Shown in pieces: positions 48,383 to 59,123 of a DNA stretch of 64,000 nt. Both the position numbers and the translations under genes were made by a program. The notes under the pieces were generated by a model. It saw only the letters and a list, made by a program, of their open reading frames with translations. It was not told the origin of the DNA and searched no databases. The stretch comes from Paramecium pentaurelia. Its lineage: Eukaryota > Ciliophora > Oligohymenophorea > Peniculida > Parameciidae. Position 1 is the stretch's first letter; each line of letters starts with the position of its first letter. The stretch is taken from contig CAJJDO010000107.1 of assembly GCA_905183005.1 (NCBI GenBank), forward strand, positions 66,598 through 130,597, read 5' to 3'.

Positions 48383-50328
48383 ATGGCCTTTGTATTTTAA
48401 TCTGAAAGAGGAGATATACTATAATAAAGTGGTGTTTCACAAGACGTATGATGAAATTGAAAAGCTGTAGATTGGACCTGGTAGCTATATAACACATGAA
48501 TATTATAAGGTCAAATAAGGAAATGCTCCTTTTGATTCGTCTGTTAGTAGGTGTGAAAGAATTAAGAATGAAATAATTCCTGGACCTGGAAGTTATTATT
48601 AAGAATATGATGAGTATTATATTGATATTTACTTATTAAGCAACTATTATGGGTAATAACTATCTCCAAAATTCATGAAGTTAACTAATAAAAAATAACA
48701 ATCATTTATATTTGCATCATCATCTAAACGTTTTGAACAACCAAAAACATTTATGACTCCAGGGTAATTAAAATATTATATTATTTAGGCCTGGATCATA
48801 TGAAACAGATATAATATAAAACAAACCAATTCAGTAATAATTTACATCCTAAAATTAATTGGAAATTTTGAAAAGTTTAAATAGATATTAATCAATTCCT
48901 TCTATTCCAACTGATAATTAAGTTTATGGTTATACAGAAAAAGGAGGTATTTATATTTATTAAATTTATTAGCTCATGATTTGGAATCTAATAAAAATCC
49001 AGAACATACATATTCAGGAATTAAATAGGATACTGTTGGGCCTGGAAAGTATTAAATTAAAGATACATTTGAATAAAATAAAAATAAAGGTGTTTGTTGG
49101 CATAAATCAAAAATTCCTAGATTAGAACCATTAATATCAAAAGATAGAAATTAGAGTGTTGGTCCTGGTAGTTATGATTGCAATAGATCAATCACTCCAA
49201 TATATAAATTATGTCCATCAGGAAATTTTAAATCTAAATCTAGTAGAACTTTTGATAATACAAAAGGTGAAAAATAAAAATAATTTATGAAAATCTATTT
49301 TGAAAAACAAAAAGAAAAATTAATGAGAAATCATGGATACTCTGATTTAGAAGATGAAGAATTTTAATATTCTGATGTGAATTATAATTTAATATATTTA
49401 GATAACTACTCCTGGTCCTGGACATTATTTTGGTAATACTTCTACATAATCAGTATCATCTAAAAATTCTTAATAATCAATTAAATAAGGATATAATTGT
49501 TTTGGATCTAGATCTAAAAGATTTTAAGAATAAAAAGTTCATTATCATATAGGACCAGGAGAATATTAATTAGAAACAGAAATAGTAAAATAAAATATAG
49601 TTTAACCTCCATTTTATTCATCTAATACACGTTTTGAAGAGAAATATTATGGTTAATTACCAGGTCCATAAACATATGATCCTAAAATAACTGTATATAA
49701 TAGTTATTATATTAAATTAGTTAGCAGAGAAATTAATAAAAAAATTAGAATGGACTCCAATAGGAAATTTTGGAATAAATGAATCAAGATTTAAGGAAGA
49801 ATATAATCAAATACCAGGACCAGGAACATATGAATTAAATAATAAGGTATAAAAAGGGATTAATTCAATATTTAAATCAAAAACTAAAAGAGTTAGTTCT
49901 CCTAAATAAAAAATAGATAATTTTCCAGCTCCTGGATCTTATGATGTTAAAAATAATACTATAGAATATGAATTAAAAAAAAATGAGGATGAAAATCAAG
50001 AACTGAAATAATAGAAATAAGCATTTGGTTCATCTATGCCTAGATTTATTAGTAGGAAAAATAAACATGAAAGAGTATAAAGAGTTTTTGAAGATGAAGA
50101 AGAAGAAGAACAATTAGAAAAATTACATAATACTTCAGGTTTATTAAAAAAGAAATAAAATATTTAAGTTTCTTTTAATGTTAGGGTAAAAATATTATAT
50201 GAATATAGGAAAATAGATTTTAAACTAAAAAGAATGATACATAAAAATTAGGTCCAGGAGAATATTATAGTCCAAATAGTAAAAATTGGGATAAAAGAAG
50301 TTTTAATGTGTTATTTTAAAAAATATGA
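48383..50328 (+). CDS. STPG/SHIPPO-repeat microtubule-associated protein
   Basis: 588 aa with seven introns of 23-28 nt, in register. At least ten Pro-Gly-Pro repeats occur along the chain: IGPGSY, PGPGSYY, PGPGSYE, VGPGKY, VGPGSYD, PGPGHYF, IGPGEY, PGPGTYE, PAPGSYD and LGPGEYY. Each is followed by a basic (S/T)-x-x-x-R-F type segment such as SSKRFE, SNTRFEE and GSRSKRF. This is the sperm-tail PG-rich repeat found in axonemal and flagellar microtubule-binding proteins. A highly acidic patch (EDEEEEEQLE) lies near the C-terminus. An axonemal or cortical microtubule role is inferred from the family. Confidence 0.92.
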
Positions 50329-50400
50329 AATTTAATTATTAATTATAATTTTGTATTCAAATTTGAATATATAAACAAATTGAATTCATTTTTTGAATCA

Positions 50401-51549
50401 TCATAATTTTTTAAAGAATTTAAAGTCAGATTTGGTGTGTTAATGTAATCTTATAGAAGATTTAACAGAATCAGTAATTTTAAATTATTTTGATATTGAA
50501 ATACTGGTTTTACATTTATTTGAATGTTAACTAAAATAAGTATAATTATAATAAACATACCTATTTGTATTAAAAATCTAAATTTATAAAGGAGATAATA
50601 ATTTTGATAAGGCATTTTCTTTGACTGTTCTTTATGTAAATGAACCTATTTGTTTTGGTAGTTATTTTATATTTATTCTTGGTGAAGATTGAATTTAAGA
50701 TGGTTATTGATATAGGGATTATTATTTAATTGATTTATTTGAACTTATTGTTTATTAAGTAATTTATGTAGATTATTAATTAATCATCTTTCTTGATAAA
50801 ACCTATTTGATTGTTTTCTATGATAATCCAATAGGTAATTTTAGAGATACTGAGTTAGGCGTTTATATAATGTGATGCATCTATTTATTTTATTTCTTTT
50901 CAGTAAGATATTTAAGAAATTTATCTAATTGATCTTATTCTCTATTAGAAGGCAATAATTGTAGATCTCCAACATTTAATTTAATGGAATTAAGTTTAGT
51001 TTGTATTTTATCAATTGTTCTTGATACTTCAGTAATATCATTTAAGATATTACTATATTGTTTCCCAGATTTTTATGTAGTTGTTTCATCTGGTTCTTCT
51101 CCAACTATTTTCTTTTTAGGTTAATTTGGATTTGATTTATTCTCTTTTTCAATCATTCTCTTAATTCTAAAATATTCAATTCTTCTTTTCTTATCATGAT
51201 AACTACAATAATTAAACTCATATGTTTACCTACTCATAATGTCAGCTAATTTATGTAAGAAGCATCTTGGAATCTCATTATGGTACTTATAATATTCAGT
51301 TAATAATGTTAGTTTAGTAGCTATTTCATCTAAAATATTGAAAAAATATATACGAATATTGTATGTTCTTCTTAAATATTCACTTTGTTCATTACAATTA
51401 GTTTCATAATGAAAATTAATCACATGTGGTAATCTAGCATTTTCAATGTATTCATTTAAAGACTTTGTATAATAATATGTATCCTATTAAGAATACTTGT
51501 AAGCCAAACTTTATTGAAGGTCTATCTTGGATAATAAATTATTGCTCAT
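50401..51549 (-). CDS. Hypothetical protein, 363 aa
   Basis: Minus strand, ATG 51549, TGA 50401-50403, introns 51203-51229 and 50531-50560; exons sum to a multiple of three. The N-terminal 130 residues are compact and mixed (NLLSKIDLQQSLAYKYSQQD, RRTYNIRIYFFNILDEIATK, IPRCFLHKLADIM). A helical middle with Lys/Glu follows (YFRIKRMIEKENKS; DITEVSRTIDKIQTKLNSI), then a Gln/Ser-rich tail. No signal or membrane helix. I recognise no family. It converges on the STPG gene, stops 72 bp apart. Confidence 0.75.
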
Positions 51550-52459
51550 TTATATATTTAATACAAAAATATAAAATTATACAAATATTTCAGCATTATT
51601 ATTCATTATCTTAAGATCTCAGTAAATCCCATTCAATTATTGTTTCATCAATATTATATCTACTATTCTAATGTTAATTGTACAAATAATTAAATAATAA
51701 CATATAAAAGAGATGAAAAATAAATTAATATAAACTTATCTCACATATGTTAAGATCACATTTTTAACTTTATAATTAAAATCTAATTATACTAATTTAA
51801 TCTTCTTTTTTTAAATATCTAATACTATCTATTGTTCACTATTTTTGTTTTTTAATTGTTAAACTTGATATGCAGCAATAAGATCATCTATTAATGAGGA
51901 TATTTAAATTATTCATATCTATTTAACTGTTAATGGTTATCCTAGGCAATTATTGATTGATATATATGAAAATATGTTATTGTTTCAAAATAAATTTTTA
52001 CTTCATTAAATAAATATTATAGTATAAAACAACAAATTTATTTTGAATCAATAAAATATATTTTAAACTCTAAATATATAAATAATAGGAATCCTTTAAA
52101 ATTTTCATTTTTTACCTTATTCAACCCTAAATTATTAATAAGTGATTTATTCTAACTCTATATTCAATAATTACAATTAGGGAATAATAAAGAATTGATA
52201 TGATAAATGAATGATTCTAATTTTAATAATTAACACTACTTCTAAATTTTTTGATTCTTAAGCTTAGATATATAACCATAAAAAGATAATGAATTGATCA
52301 TATTTAACAATTATCAAATGAGTTCAACAATGAATCTATATGATATAATAATAAAATCAATATTTTTGGATTCAATTTTATATTAAAATAATTATATTAA
52401 TTAATTGTGTAATTTAAGAATTAGTAGAATACTCAAAATTTTAACTACACTTTTTTTAT
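51550..52459. other. AT-rich intergenic region, nothing recognised
   Basis: About 0.9 kb with no supportable frame or element. Confidence 0.5.
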
Positions 52460-52981
52460 TCAATACTTTTACACATTTCTCTTTTTTGATTTTTATTTCA
52501 AAATATTATATTTCTAAACGCCTTTTTCTTAATATTATTATATTATCTTATTATTCTATTTGAATAGATTCATTTTCTTATTCCAATTTTCTTTTTAATA
52601 TTATTTTTTTATAAAATTTATTGCAAATTTATCTCCTTTCTTATCCAAAATAGATAATTCATTTTTAGTCCGATTGGTATCTTTGAGTCCAAGAAAATCA
52701 ATCATATTACTATTAGGTTCAAATGTTATTGATTTCATAGAGTCTCCTTATTTTGTAAAATAATTTTCTTTTTTCGCTCTTGATGAAAATATATCATTTT
52801 CTAGATTAAATTTTGCTGTACTCAGGAAATTGTACATTGAGGTTTTCCCAGATCCAATATATCCAATCAGATATATTTTTTAATACTTTTTCTCATAATT
52901 TTCATTCATCTTTTATTAAATTTCTTTCATTTGATCTATGAACTCTAAACTTATGTCAATGTTATTATAATCCTCTTCCAT
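52460..52981 (-). pseudogene. P-loop GTPase family member lacking most of its G domain
   Basis: An intact 173-aa frame, ATG 52981, TGA 52460, clearly related to the 555-aa GTPase at 57443-59110. They share the N-terminal helix, a Walker A loop (GYIGSGKTS), GDSMKSITFEPN and a degraded G3 region (IDFLGLKDTN, where relatives have DFPGFKDT). The chain then jumps to a short Lys/Gln-rich coil, so about 380 residues including the G4 region and helical domain are missing. It is either a remnant still read as a short protein or a pseudogene. It is divergent from the gene at 52995, with 13 bp between start codons. Confidence 0.7.
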
Positions 52982-52994
52982 TCTCTTTTGTTTC
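52982..52994. promoter_or_regulatory. 13-bp interval between divergent start codons (pair 1)
   Basis: TCTCTTTTGTTTC separates the ATG of the minus-strand gene from the ATG of the plus-strand gene. The same 13 bases occur in pair 2 at 59111-59123. Both transcripts must have extremely short leaders, or promoter elements must lie within the opposite coding region. Confidence 0.5.
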
Positions 52995-54288
52995 ATGAAT
53001 ATTTAATTATTATTTATAGAATTTGTATTAAGTAATTTTAGATTAATAGACAGTTTTGAAGAAAATAAATGAAAATGTTAAATAAAAGTTAAACACTATA
53101 CTTTTAATTGGTAACACAGGCTCAGGAAAAAGTTTTATATTTAATTGGGTAAGTGGTGCAAAGTTTGAATATTCAAATGGTGAATTAAAATTTATTTAAA
53201 GTGAAGGGTAGAATTTTTCAGTATAAAGCAATGCAATGTAATCAGTTACTTATATACCAAATTTCAATAAAATTGATGAAGATTATCTTATAATAGACTT
53301 TCCAGGTTTTAAAGATAAAAAGGGAAAATATTCTTAATTATCAATAAAATTAATGTTTGATGAAATAGTAACTAAAACAAATGTTAAAATTGCAGTTGTT
53401 CTATATTAACCTACTACTAAATTAGAAGAAAGAGGTGCTCATATTTAAGAATTTATATAATCTGCATTCACATCATAAAACACAAAATTTGATTCTATAG
53501 GCTTGATAATAAATAAATTTTCAAAAAAAGTATATGAAGATTCCATTAAACAGATTCAAAAGTAAATTATTGAAAAATCATTAGTGGATAAAACAAATGA
53601 AAATGTCTATTAAGCACTTTCAAAATAAATAATAATAATGGAAGATGTTTATTATGACAATATAGTAGATGTTCTTTCAGAGAATGCAAGATAATCTGTT
53701 ATTTCTAGACTTAAATAAATATCACCAATTTCTTATTAACCTGATTATTAAGATGAGAATCAAGTAGTTAGCTCATATATTAAATAAGAATTAGAAAAGA
53801 TTTTTAAAAAATATAATAAGACATTATAAAAATAGAAAGTAGATGCAAAATCAAATAAATATCAATTATAAAATTTTATAAATACTCTAAAAGATTTAAT
53901 CAAATAATTGAATGAAATTTCATAAAATGATTGTGATCCTCAAACATAATTGATTAAACATTTCATATCAAAAATAGAATAAAGCAAAGATGAGAAACAA
54001 TCCTAAGAAAAGTTTTTTTGTATATATTAGTATTTCTTTAAATATAAAGAATCTATATCAGGTTATCAATATTTTAAAGACAAAAAAAAGTAATTAAAAA
54101 AGATAATAAAATTATTTATTGATGAATTACAAGAGGTAAAATATAAATTATTATATGAAAGAGAACTAGAAATAATGAAAATTTAAATGGAGCAAGAACG
54201 ATTAAAATTTGAAGAAATACTTAAATTGGAACAAAAAAGATTTGAACATAAAGTAGAACTATTAAAATAAAAATTTTATTAAAGATGA
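52995..54288 (+). CDS. P-loop GTPase with C-terminal coiled coil, short form
   Basis: 422 aa with a 25-nt intron at 53025-53049 after a 10-codon first exon (MNIQLLFIEF). No other in-frame Met precedes the P-loop, so this start is needed. Walker A is GNTGSGKS, G3 is DFPGFKD, and a probable G4 is NKFS in LIINKFSKK. The helical region after it (LEKIFKKYNKTLQKQKVDAK, FFCIYQYFFKYKESISGYQ) is nearly identical to that of the gene at 59124-61572 up to FIDELQE, after which the tails are unrelated. The motif order fits the AIG1/GIMAP and related GTPases that are expanded in ciliates; function unknown, perhaps membrane or stress related. Confidence 0.8.
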
Positions 54289-55900
54289 ATTATTTTATTA
54301 AGATTGATTTTTACAATATTTCATGTTATTAAATACTTGAAAAATAACTTATTAGAATATTAAGTTCTTATATTAATATAAGATAATAAATCTAAAAATA
54401 TATTAAATAATAAGAATACATAGTCAGAGCAACAGTTTTAAAAGGACTTGATGTATTTTAAAAAAAATAGATATTAATTTTACTAAAGCTAAAAGTATTC
54501 TTTAAGTGAAATATAAGATTTTATGATCTCATCCTAAATATTCAAATTCAATTTTTAGCTGAAATAGCAAAATTAAAAAATGATCTAATAATAATAAATT
54601 TTAAAGAAAACACAAAACTCATTAATGGTTAATCGTGTGTTGCTAATTTATATTTGTGTGTTAATTAAATAATAATAATAATTAAAATTAATTGAAAGAA
54701 TTTGAAAAAATAATTAAAGTGTCCTATCAAATGTAAAGTAAAGATATCAAAGAAAGCGGGATTTGCCTGAAAATAATAAAATACAAATATAAAATTAATT
54801 AAGCAAATTAATTCCTACAATTTTATCAAATATTCAAAAAAAAATAAATATATATCACTATTTTCTATGAATTGTGAAAAAATATAAATTAAATTATGAT
54901 AATACTTTAAAGATATCGAAATAAGGAACATTAATACCCATGTATGCTTCTGTTGAAACTGTGTAATATTAACATAAATTAAAGAATTTTAGGATAAATA
55001 ATGGTCACCAGTTCTTTTATTCTATTCAATTAATTAGGTATTAAAAAAAATTAAGATGATATGCCTTTCATATTGATAACAATCCTATTCAAAAGGAAAA
55101 AAATGTTACAAAACTATTGAATACAATGTAATAAATTTGTTTACCACGATGATTTTATGCTTAAATTCAATTGAAAACCTGTATAACACTTTTGAATACT
55201 AATGTGAAAAAATAACAAATAACCTATCTTTGCATCAATTTTTACATGAAAAATTTCAATTTTTTACAGAAGAATTATTAAATAATTACTAATTATATGT
55301 CTTATCATTCACCAAGGAATCTTTGGATTAGATAGATTATTGAATTATAATCATATAAAAGCTTATATATTTAAAATTCATCTTATATAACATTTGCTTT
55401 GCTATCCCTATTTATTTTTTTTAATAAAAATAAATTTGCAAATCAGACTAAGTATATCAGAAATTTAAAAGCTTAATCATGATACATTTTTTGATAACAA
55501 TTATTCTACTCAAAAATATATGATATACCATTCTTTATTGAATTATTTTTTATTTTAAATATATAATATTCTATTGAATCTATATAGCTCAAATAGATTG
55601 TTTCAATCTTTAGACTTAAAAATGGTTCTAAAATTTATTTGAACTGTCTCTCTAAAATTATTTAAGTGAATTTTCTTACTTTTGAGAAGCACTTTTAAAT
55701 TTCAATTTATTAGAGCATGAAGAATGGCAGACTAATGTTGGTAATTTCAAGGGTATCGTGTTCTAGATTAGTTAAATATTATGTAGCTAAACTGAGCGTA
55801 ACTATTTTAGTTTTCAATTCTAAGCTTCTCGTTTTTTAAAATCATATTGAAAAAATAATATCAAGTCCTATATACTTCATATTTCTTATTTTCAAGAAGA
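54289..55900. other. AT-rich region with decayed coding patches
   Basis: There is no intact gene. Short plus-strand patches look like former exons: one near 54440-54640 (TVLKGLDVFQKK, IQFLAEIAKLKNDLIIINF) and one near 54890-55030 (ISKQGTLIPMYASVETVQYQ). They are separated by TGAs and frame changes. No family is recognised. Copy 1 of the second assembly duplication begins at 55458. Confidence 0.35.
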
Positions 55901-56360
55901 TTTCAAATAGTCATTAATTCTATTAAATTCATTTTCTGCTTCTATTATTTTCCTTATTCTTCAAGAAATTTAGTTTATTTTATAAATAAATACCCACTAC
56001 ACTTACAAATTCTACACCCTCATTCAGAATGATATTCTCTAATTGAGTAGAGTTAAACTATTTAGGATTAATTTGGTTGGCATCAGTACTTTGCGAAAAA
56101 AATTATAATGTTCAATAAAATTCAAAAGACTATCATTTTGTGCCTTATGATGATAAAAAAGAATTTATCTTGCATCTTTGAAGAGTTTTTTCTTCCATAT
56201 ATTGTAAAATTTCAAAAAAAATTAAAATTTGATGTTATAAAAATATAAACTTTTTCCTGAGCCTGTGTTACCAATTAAAAGTATAGTGTTTAACTTTTAT
56301 TTAACATTTTCATTTATTTTCTTCAAAACAGTCTATTAATCTAAAATCACTTAATATATT
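55900..56360 (-). pseudogene. Relic of the GTPase family, inverted, 5' end retained
   Basis: Reading the minus strand from about 56360 downward, the sequence reproduces the exon 2 start of the genes at 52995 and 59124 (LKKINENVKQKL, then LIGNTGSGKS). It then loses the frame after SLYF and decays into fragments such as DANQINPKQFNSTQLENI. The intron-like stretch before it is partly kept. The same relic appears at 56942-57402 because of the assembly duplication. Confidence 0.6.
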
Positions 56361-56400
56361 AATTAAAAGCATATCATTATATTATGAATAGATTCAATAC

Positions 56401-56498
56401 TCAATACTTTAACAAATCTTAAAGTATTTTATCCTTGTTATTTACTTCAGTTTCTATCTATTTGTCATAATTCGAAATTTTTTTATTATAGTCAGACG
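56401..56498 (-). pseudogene. Truncated 3' end of minus-strand GTPase gene (assembly copy)
   Basis: Same as 57443-57540, the C-terminal end of the gene at 57443-59110, cut by the N. Not an independent gene. Confidence 0.8.
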
Positions 56499-56499
56499 N
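56499..56499. other. Assembly gap marker (single N)
   Basis: Single N at the exact junction of the 1041-bp duplication. Confidence 0.95.
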
Positions 56500-57540
56500 C
56501 AGAAATTTAAAAGCTTAATCATGATACATTTTTTGATAACAATTATTCTACTCAAAAATATATGATATACCATTCTTTATTGAATTATTTTTTATTTTAA
56601 ATATATAATATTCTATTGAATCTATATAGCTCAAATAGATTGTTTCAATCTTTAGACTTAAAAATGGTTCTAAAATTTATTTGAACTGTCTCTCTAAAAT
56701 TATTTAAGTGAATTTTCTTACTTTTGAGAAGCACTTTTAAATTTCAATTTATTAGAGCATGAAGAATGGCAGACTAATGTTGGTAATTTCAAGGGTATCG
56801 TGTTCTAGATTAGTTAAATATTATGTAGCTAAACTGAGCGTAACTATTTTAGTTTTCAATTCTAAGCTTCTCGTTTTTTAAAATCATATTGAAAAAATAA
56901 TATCAAGTCCTATATACTTCATATTTCTTATTTTCAAGAAGATTTCAAATAGTCATTAATTCTATTAAATTCATTTTCTGCTTCTATTATTTTCCTTATT
57001 CTTCAAGAAATTTAGTTTATTTTATAAATAAATACCCACTACACTTACAAATTCTACACCCTCATTCAGAATGATATTCTCTAATTGAGTAGAGTTAAAC
57101 TATTTAGGATTAATTTGGTTGGCATCAGTACTTTGCGAAAAAAATTATAATGTTCAATAAAATTCAAAAGACTATCATTTTGTGCCTTATGATGATAAAA
57201 AAGAATTTATCTTGCATCTTTGAAGAGTTTTTTCTTCCATATATTGTAAAATTTCAAAAAAAATTAAAATTTGATGTTATAAAAATATAAACTTTTTCCT
57301 GAGCCTGTGTTACCAATTAAAAGTATAGTGTTTAACTTTTATTTAACATTTTCATTTATTTTCTTCAAAACAGTCTATTAATCTAAAATCACTTAATATA
57401 TTAATTAAAAGCATATCATTATATTATGAATAGATTCAATACTCAATACTTTAACAAATCTTAAAGTATTTTATCCTTGTTATTTACTTCAGTTTCTATC
57501 TATTTGTCATAATTCGAAATTTTTTTATTATAGTCAGACG
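56500..57540. repeat. 1041-bp direct duplicate, copy 2
   Basis: Second copy of 55458-56498, continuing without a break into the GTPase gene at 57443-59110. It includes a second image of the inverted GTPase relic (about 56942-57402). Confidence 0.9.
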
Positions 57541-59110
57541 ACCAATCACCACCCCATGCTTTCATGTATATTCCTTCTTATTCTTTTATATATTTTTATT
57601 TATCTGCTTTCAATTTACTAATACTATTTTCACTAGTAGTTAATTTTTTTATTAAATTTTTTTTTTCAGATTATTTCTTTTCTTCTGCCAATTTTAGCTG
57701 TTTTTATTTTTCTTCCTGTATTTCCTTTTGCTTTTTTAGTTCTTCTCTAATCGCTTGTTATTTAGCTTATTCTTCTTCTTATTTTTATTTTTATTTAGCT
57801 ATTTCAGCTTTTTTATTTTCCTATATCTTTCTTTCATCTTCCTATTTCTATTTCAACTCTTCTCTCTTTTATCTCTTATATTCTTTCAAATCATCATCTA
57901 ATTATTTCAAATACTCCCTATGTTTTCGTTATTATTGTTCTATTTGTTCATTCAACTTTTTTTATTCATCATCAATTCTTTGAATATCTGCTTAAATTTC
58001 TTAAACAATGCTTTAGATTTTCGCTTTTAATCCCTCAATATGTGTGTTTAATTTTTTAAATCCAAAAATATTTGCTTTATATTTGAAAAAAAATTTAAAA
58101 ATCTTTAAAAAATTATCAATTTCCTCACTGATTACACTTAAAATAGTTTTTTTCATCCACTCTATTACTAAATTTAAATCATCATGTTTAAATTAATCGA
58201 TTTCTTTAAGTTTATCATTTAAAGTTGTCTGAAATTATTTTATTTCTCCCTTTTTCTTAGCTTCATCTCTATTTTTAATAAGGCTTCCTTCATATTCTAT
58301 AAATAATCTATTCAATTTGGCTTCAATATAGTCGCTAACAATATTATCTTAATCCACCTTATCAGGTTAAAATGATACTGGTTTAATACTTTATAATTGT
58401 TTAATTAGAGTTTCCTTTTTCTCATCAGTAAAAATTTATTTTACTGGATCAATTTCTCTTATTATCATGATATTTTCTGATAGTGCTTTATAAATAAAGC
58501 CGTTTTCTTTAGCATCTTGGCCTTTATCTTGTAGTTACTATTTCATATATTTTGTTGCTGGTTCATCTTCTAATCTATCATCAAATCTATTAACAATTAA
58601 ACCAATAGAATTAATTTTGGAATATTAAGAAGTGAATGCATCTTAAACTATTTCTTAAATTGTTTGGCCTCTTTCGATTAGCTTTACACAAGGCTGCTAA
58701 ATTACAACAGCTAATATAACTTCAGTCGACGTAACTATTTCATTAAACATCAATTGAATAGACAATTAATTTTTAGTTCCATTGGTATCTTTGAATCCAG
58801 GGAAATCAATCAAAATATAGTCATTCTCAATCATATTAAAATTAGGTTCAAATGTTATTGATTTCATAGAGTCTCCTTATTTTGAAAATTTTTTTCCTTT
58901 TTCCTCAATCAATATTATTTATTTATTTTAAAAGTCAAACTTTGCTCCGCTGAGAAAATTGAAGATTGTACTTTTACCAGATCCAGTATTTCCAATCAGT
59001 AATATTGTTTTTTTCTTTTTCTCTATATTTTCATTAATCTTTTATAACATTCCATTTAAAAAATCTATGACTTCTAGAATCATATTAATTTTTTTTTCTT
59101 CATCGTCCAT
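57443..59110 (-). CDS. P-loop GTPase with long coiled-coil tail
   Basis: An intronless 555-aa frame, ATG 59110, TGA 57443. Walker A GNTGSGKST at about residue 43, a conserved GDSMKSITFEPNF, G3 DFPGFKDT near 105, and G4-like NRFD in IGLIVNRFDDR near 185. The G domain is followed by a helical domain (LNRLFIEYEGSLIKNRDEA, FKFFFKYKANIFGFKKL). A 150-residue Lys/Glu/Gln coiled coil comes next, and the C-terminus has MKAWGGDWSSDYNKKI. It resembles AIG1/GIMAP-type GTPases in G-motif layout, with an added coil for self-assembly (inference). Downstream (left) lies an inverted relic of the same family. Its start is 13 bp from that of the divergent partner at 59124. Confidence 0.85.
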
Positions 59111-59123
59111 TCTCTTTTGTTTC
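59111..59123. promoter_or_regulatory. 13-bp interval between divergent start codons (pair 2)
   Basis: Identical to 52982-52994, and the flanking bases into both first exons are also nearly identical. The divergent arrangement was therefore duplicated as a unit. Confidence 0.5.

Larger units (their letters stand above)
55458..56498. repeat. 1041-bp direct duplicate, copy 1 (probable assembly overlap)
   Basis: Matches 56500-57540 at a constant offset of 1042, both ends in register and separated by one N. It contains the inverted GTPase relic and the last 98 bp of the minus-strand GTPase gene. It looks like unmerged overlapping contig ends. Confidence 0.9.

Noticed and set aside
57564..57983. 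Standard-code plus-strand frame of 139 codons rich in Ser, Phe and Tyr
   Set aside because: It is the antisense of the coiled-coil tail of the minus-strand GTPase gene (57443-59110).
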